Part shown: one piece after another, positions 60,449 to 64,000 of the stretch
Position numbering within the stretch: position 1 is the stretch's first letter
How the letters are laid out: each line of letters opens with the position of its first letter
DNA from: Lachnospiraceae bacterium
GTDB taxonomy: Bacteria > Bacillota > Clostridia > Lachnospirales > Lachnospiraceae
Length of the DNA: 64,000 nt
NCBI GenBank assembly: GCA_910574745.1
Contig: CAJTCE010000012.1
Span: 27,462-91,461, forward strand
Direction of reading: 5' to 3'
The notes under the pieces: generated by a model
What the model saw: only the letters and a program-made list of their open reading frames with translations
The model's database searches: none
What the model was told of the DNA's origin: nothing
Made by a program: the position numbers and the translations under genes

Positions 60449-63226
60449 ATGAATTTGCTGAAAATGAGTTTTTCCGGGGGAATTTTGATTCTGGTCATTA
60501 TGGTAATCCGTGCCGTTGCTAAGAACAGACTGCCCAAAAGAGCATTCCTGATTTTGTGGGCAATTACGTTTTTGCGGCTGCTGATTCCCTTTTCGGTGCC
60601 GGCGGTGTTTTCGGCTTATTCCTTGATCGGACAGAACAAGCTGGCAGCTGAAAGCATGGCGAGAGCGGAGAATGCTCTGGGAATCTCCGGCGCTTTTACC
60701 GGAGATTTTGGGAGGGACAAATCTCATACGGAGCCATCTGAAACTGATCTGGATGGGGATGCTTCATCACGTTCTGAAGCGTCGCCATATTCTGAGATAT
60801 CACTAGACTCTGAGATATTGCCAGGTTCAGAGACATCGTTATATGCCGAGGAATTACCGTATTCTACAGTTCCGTCATATTCCGGAGGCTCTAAAACCAC
60901 AGGAGAGGCAAATATCTTTTTACCCTGGTTTATTATTTATCTGGCAGGAATGCTGCCCTGCATTGCATTTTTGGCAGTTTCCTACTGGAAATGCCTGCAA
61001 AAATTCAGAATGTCCCTTCCCGTTGGTAAGGGCTATGGAATTGCCTGGTTAAAAGAACATCCTTTAAAACGGAATGTCTCCATCCGTCAGTCGGATATGA
61101 TTACCGCTCCTTTAACATACGGACTTTTACGTCCCGTTATTCTGATGCCTAAGACTACGGAATGGGAGAACGAAGAGCGGATAAAATATATCCTGATGCA
61201 TGAATATGTGCATATCCGCAGGTTCGATTCGGCCGCAAAGCTGATTGCAGCCGTTACCTTATGCGTGCACTGGTTTAATCCCATGGTCTGGGTCATGTAT
61301 GTTCTCTATAACAGAGATATTGAATTATCCTGTGACGAAAGTGTTGTCAGAGCCTTTGGAGAGAATTCCAAGGCGCTTTATGCCAATACTCTGATTTACA
61401 TGGAAGAAAAAAGAAGCGGATTGGTTCCTTTTTACAGCAGCTTCAGTAAAAACGCCATTGAAGAAAGGATTACAGCCATTATGAAAATAAAGAAAATATC
61501 TATTGCGGCAATCGTGACCGCCGTTGTTTTAATAGTCGGCGTTGCGGCGTTATTTGCAACATCGGCCAAGTCCGCTTCTTATGAGGAAACGTTAAAAGAA
61601 GCATTGACTGAGATTCCCGGCGGAGAGTTTACGAAAGAAGAAAGCGAAAAACTGTTTTCGCTATGGATTGATGATTACGAGGAGATGCCCGTTGCAGATT
61701 ATCGGGAAATCATGAATAAAATGGCAGATGAGCCGGAAATGAGGGGATTGGTCGATCGTTTTTTTGTGTCAGAGCTTGTATATGAAATAAAGGATGATGA
61801 AGAAGCAAAGGCGATGAAAGCTTTTACGAATTATTTTTTTGATATTTTCGTACCTCTGACGGCAGAAAAATGGGAAACCAGAGAAATTGAAGGATATGCA
61901 ATTGATCGGAACACAGACGTACCCGTGGATTCGGCGGTTTTCGAATACCGGTTTTCTTTAAATATCGTCAATGCAGAGCGATTAACGGTAGAAGAGTATG
62001 ACTCCATAAGGGAAAAAGCGGATAGTGCTCTGTCTGATATTTTAAACAATTATACTATGGAAGAACTATGCGATGAAAGGCAAATGAGAGCCTCTCTGGA
62101 TGAACAGATTTCTTTTTTAACGGAAAGCCTTTCTACTGAAAATTTACAGGTTGAAGTTGCCGAATACTATTTCCGCCCTGTGTCTTCGGAAATGCTGGAA
62201 GATCTGGCGCTGCACGACGAAGCAAATAAAGAAAGTGAAGACTTATGGGAGGAAATACTGTCTCCCTATATACCCTTTGGACTGGACTGGACATATATTT
62301 CTGATTATAACGGAGGGGATGTGAAAATGACCTGGCAGGGAAAAGAGGTCAGAGGCATTTTTGATGAAAAAGAAAGCATATGGATTACGGAGCATACAGG
62401 AATATCCACTTATTCCGCTGATGCAGTGGAGCTTTACGCCGTATATGAAAACGGGGAACTGACCGGTTTGCGTCCTGCTTCTCCTGAAGAAATGGCGGAC
62501 TGGACTGCGGAAAGGGAAGAGTCAAGTTCACGGCTTCCGGAGGTTAAAGAAAGCTCCCAAAGAGAATCTGATGAAATGGAATCTGAAAGAAAAAGATTGA
62601 TAGAAGAGGAAAGAGAGGCTACGGGTTATCCGCCGGGAACGGAAGCTGATTACAGGTCTTTATTTTACTTAATGACTCCTGGATATGAAAATATGTCTGT
62701 TGCAGAATTTAATGCGGACCTGTTAGAATGGGCAAACGAAAACTTTGAAAGCCATGAAAGAATTCTTCAGGATGCAGGTTTAGATAATTATCGCGTAAAT
62801 TTGTCCGAGGAAGAAAAAATATTTGTTGCTTTGACAGTCACGCTTTCCAGCCAAGAAAACTTCCGTATGATACAAAGTCTTAATACCGGACGTCCCGAAG
62901 AGGTTTGTCACTCTGCAAACTGCTATATGGACAAATCTACAAAAGGAGCCTGGTGTAGTTTGTGGTATCGGCTGGAGTATCGCATTATGGATAAAAAAAG
63001 CCTTAAGGTAAAAGAAAGAGACCAATGCATAGCCGGCATTCAGAAGGAAGTGGATGCGCTATGGGCGGAAACAGATTTGGAGCAGTTTTTATTGATGTCG
63101 GAGGAAGATGTGGCTGAACAGTTAAATGCGATTGCGGCATCATACAGCAATGACCTGATGAACGTTACCATAACCGAAAATGATATACAGTTTGAAAAAA
63201 TGGACGAGAGGGGTTACCTTAATTAA
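60449..63226 (+). CDS. BlaR1/MecR1-like M56 membrane metallopeptidase with long extra domain
   Basis: In this 925-residue protein, four membrane helices (near residues 10-28, 36-52, 158-178 and 262-288) surround the M56 zinc site HEYVH at 251-255, and CDESV follows at 295-299. A fifth helix (about 350-372) leads to an outer region of more than 500 residues. That region does not show the penicillin-binding SxxK/SxN/KTG set of true BlaR1, so a beta-lactam sensor is unlikely. A hexapeptide-like Ser/Glu repeat lies at about 107-148. AGGAGG precedes the start. It pairs with the BlaI-type repressor; the signal it detects is unknown. Confidence 0.85.
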   Translation: MNLLKMSFSGGILILVIMVIRAVAKNRLPKRAFLILWAITFLRLLIPFSVPAVFSAYSLIGQNKLAAESMARAENALGISGAFTGDFGRDKSHTEPSETDLDGDASSRSEASPYSEISLDSEILPGSETSLYAEELPYSTVPSYSGGSKTTGEANIFLPWFIIYLAGMLPCIAFLAVSYWKCLQKFRMSLPVGKGYGIAWLKEHPLKRNVSIRQSDMITAPLTYGLLRPVILMPKTTEWENEERIKYILMHEYVHIRRFDSAAKLIAAVTLCVHWFNPMVWVMYVLYNRDIELSCDESVVRAFGENSKALYANTLIYMEEKRSGLVPFYSSFSKNAIEERITAIMKIKKISIAAIVTAVVLIVGVAALFATSAKSASYEETLKEALTEIPGGEFTKEESEKLFSLWIDDYEEMPVADYREIMNKMADEPEMRGLVDRFFVSELVYEIKDDEEAKAMKAFTNYFFDIFVPLTAEKWETREIEGYAIDRNTDVPVDSAVFEYRFSLNIVNAERLTVEEYDSIREKADSALSDILNNYTMEELCDERQMRASLDEQISFLTESLSTENLQVEVAEYYFRPVSSEMLEDLALHDEANKESEDLWEEILSPYIPFGLDWTYISDYNGGDVKMTWQGKEVRGIFDEKESIWITEHTGISTYSADAVELYAVYENGELTGLRPASPEEMADWTAEREESSSRLPEVKESSQRESDEMESERKRLIEEEREATGYPPGTEADYRSLFYLMTPGYENMSVAEFNADLLEWANENFESHERILQDAGLDNYRVNLSEEEKIFVALTVTLSSQENFRMIQSLNTGRPEEVCHSANCYMDKSTKGAWCSLWYRLEYRIMDKKSLKVKERDQCIAGIQKEVDALWAETDLEQFLLMSEEDVAEQLNAIAASYSNDLMNVTITENDIQFEKMDERGYLN
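60767..60892 (+). repeat. 18-base (hexapeptide) tandem repeat in M56 gene
   Basis: About seven degenerate units code for xxSExx-like hexapeptides (SRSEAS, PYSEIS, LDSEIL, PGSETS, LYAEEL, PYSTVP, SYSGGS) in the loop between helices 2 and 3. Confidence 0.65.
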
Positions 63227-63309
63227 ACAATTCCGATAATTTTAAACGTGAAAGATATTTGATCGAAAAATTTCTTGAAAAAATTCTCGAAAAAAATTAA
63301 AAAAAGTTG

Positions 63310-63338
63310 TTGACACTAAAAAGCAACTCTGTTAGAAT
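63310..63338 (+). promoter_or_regulatory. Promoter of the tRNA-Ser genes
   Basis: TTGACA (63310-63315) and TAGAAT (63333-63338) are separated by 17 bases, 41 bases before the first tRNA. Confidence 0.8.
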
Positions 63339-63379
63339 AACACTTGCGTCGGCTGAGAGACACAGCCACGATACGACAT

Positions 63380-63465
63380 GGAGAGGTATCGAAGTGGTCA
63401 TAACGAGGCGGTCTTGAAAACCGTTTGTCCGTGAGGGCGCATGGGTTCGAATCCCATCCTCTCCG
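63380..63465 (+). tRNA. tRNA-Ser (anticodon TGA)
   Basis: The acceptor stem GGAGAGG/CCTCTCC closes the molecule with discriminator G. The anticodon stem GCGGT/ACCGT holds the loop CTTGAAA with TGA at 63415-63417. A long variable arm follows, as required for tRNA-Ser, and GGTTCGAATCC is the T loop region. It reads UCA codons. CCA is not encoded. Confidence 0.95.
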
Positions 63466-63526
63466 TTAAGCCTTCGGGCTTTGCAGACAATGGTAATGAT
63501 ATAGAGTAAGAAGTTCAGCTATGTTT

Positions 63527-63615
63527 GGAGAAGTACCCAAGAGGCTGAAGGGGCTCCCCTGGAAAGGGAGTAGGTCGTTAATAGCGGCGCGAGGGTTCAA
63601 ATCCCTCCTTCTCCG
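63527..63615 (+). tRNA. tRNA-Ser (anticodon GGA)
   Basis: Acceptor stem GGAGAAG/CTTCTCC with discriminator G; anticodon stem CTCCC/GGGAG with loop CTGGAAA, so GGA at 63561-63563. The long variable arm (TAGGTCGTTAATAGCGGCGC) fits class II tRNA-Ser. It reads UCC and UCU codons and is 61 bases after the first tRNA-Ser, probably in the same transcript. Confidence 0.95.
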
Positions 63616-63951
63616 TTGGTGATTCTCAAGATTACCATATAGGACCTTGACAAATAAACAGCAATGCAACCCTGAAAAATTCCAAGAGAAAAATTTTTCA
63701 GAGAAGAAGTGTTTTTGAGAACACAAACCAAGAACAGTAAATAACGGTTAAAAAAAGCCAAGTGTTTTTTATGACCGGGACAGACGAAGAAAGGCTGTTG
63801 AAAGACGGCCGATTGCGGGATTGGAATCCAGCCCGTGAACGAAGTTCACTCGCTAACTTCCAATGGCTGATACATTTTCAGAAAACCCCGTCCTTACATG
63901 CGAGCATGACGGACGGCATTTTCCAAAAATGTGCCGCAATCTTTAAAACTT
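63616..63951. other. tRNA-to-16S spacer with foldable element
   Basis: No gene is supported in these 336 bases. A TTGACA at about 63648 has no matching -10 box. The main content is the structured element at 63811-63941, which lies directly before 16S rRNA. Confidence 0.55.
63811..63941. other. Cloverleaf-like inverted repeats upstream of 16S rRNA
   Basis: GATTGCGG (63811-63818) pairs with CCGCAATC (63934-63941). Inside are ATTGGAA/TTCCAAT (63820-63826 with 63858-63864) enclosing GTGAAC/GTTCAC, and a second arm ACATTTT/AAAATGT with GAAAA/TTTTC and CCGTCC/GGACGG. It may be rRNA leader structure or an inserted palindromic element. Confidence 0.55.

Positions 63952-64000
<49 letters not shown>

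Noticed and set aside
63648..63680. TTGACA upstream of 16S considered as rRNA promoter
   Set aside because: No acceptable -10 box lies 16-19 bases downstream.

Overview
The window reads as chromosome of a Gram-positive Clostridia, most likely a Lachnospiraceae member. Supporting evidence: purine-rich GGAGG ribosome sites before almost every gene, sigma-A promoters with TTGACA/TATAAT boxes 17 bases apart, lipoprotein signals of Firmicutes type, a CcpA-type cre-like site, a BlaI/BlaR1 pair, and a 16S rRNA 5' end typical of Clostridia at the right edge. The genus cannot be fixed from this sequence.

Layout. 1-8.6 kb: a CPBP-family membrane protein, a YitT-like membrane protein, a sigma factor/membrane protein/ABC exporter operon, a NudC-type Nudix hydrolase, and a GntR-controlled ABC exporter on the minus strand. 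8.8-20 kb: a tightly packed operon built around an exosortase-family protein of the Gram-positive XrtG type. It encodes a secreted protein with a C-terminal sorting tail, two glycosyltransferases, two 6-pyruvoyl-tetrahydropterin-synthase-like proteins without the catalytic Cys, a large polytopic 'PTPS-related' membrane protein, a UDP-GlcNAc 2-epimerase and a DUF2156 protein. This is the most interesting system here: the family is known by computation, but its chemistry is not. 20-25.5 kb: an AraC regulator divergent from a murL-murD2 pair (the alternative route to D-Glu in peptidoglycan) and a MATE transporter. 25.5-28.2 kb: a subtilase of the Csp type and an unknown protein.

28.5-38.4 kb: a more AT-rich catabolic island with a LacI regulator, a ribose-type ABC importer with two permeases, and six small enzymes (PPC/DUF296, RraA-like, SDR, VOC, cupin, PHP). 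It lies between two ~100-bp direct repeats about 90% identical. 38.7-41.6 kb: a solute-binding lipoprotein next to a chemoreceptor, without transporter genes. 41.8-48.6 kb: secreted or lipoprotein paralogues with DxDxDxxxE-like motifs, several with frameshifted 3' ends. 49.4 kb: a strongly self-complementary 116-base element.

50-53 kb: a coenzyme A module on the minus strand (ECF S component, coaX, coaBC). 53.3-57.5 kb: a fructosamine-kinase-like protein and a hybrid sensor kinase. 57.6-59.8 kb: tiny ORFs and a KdpD/KdpE-like two-component pair without kdpFABC. 60-63.2 kb: a BlaI-type repressor and an unusually long BlaR1/M56 protein. 63.3-64 kb: two tRNA-Ser genes, a foldable element, and the start of 16S rRNA.

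A ~60-bp palindromic repeat carrying a ribosome site and start codon occurs at the 5' ends of two unrelated genes (wecB-like and kdpD-like). All functions are read from motifs and context by eye; no database search was run.
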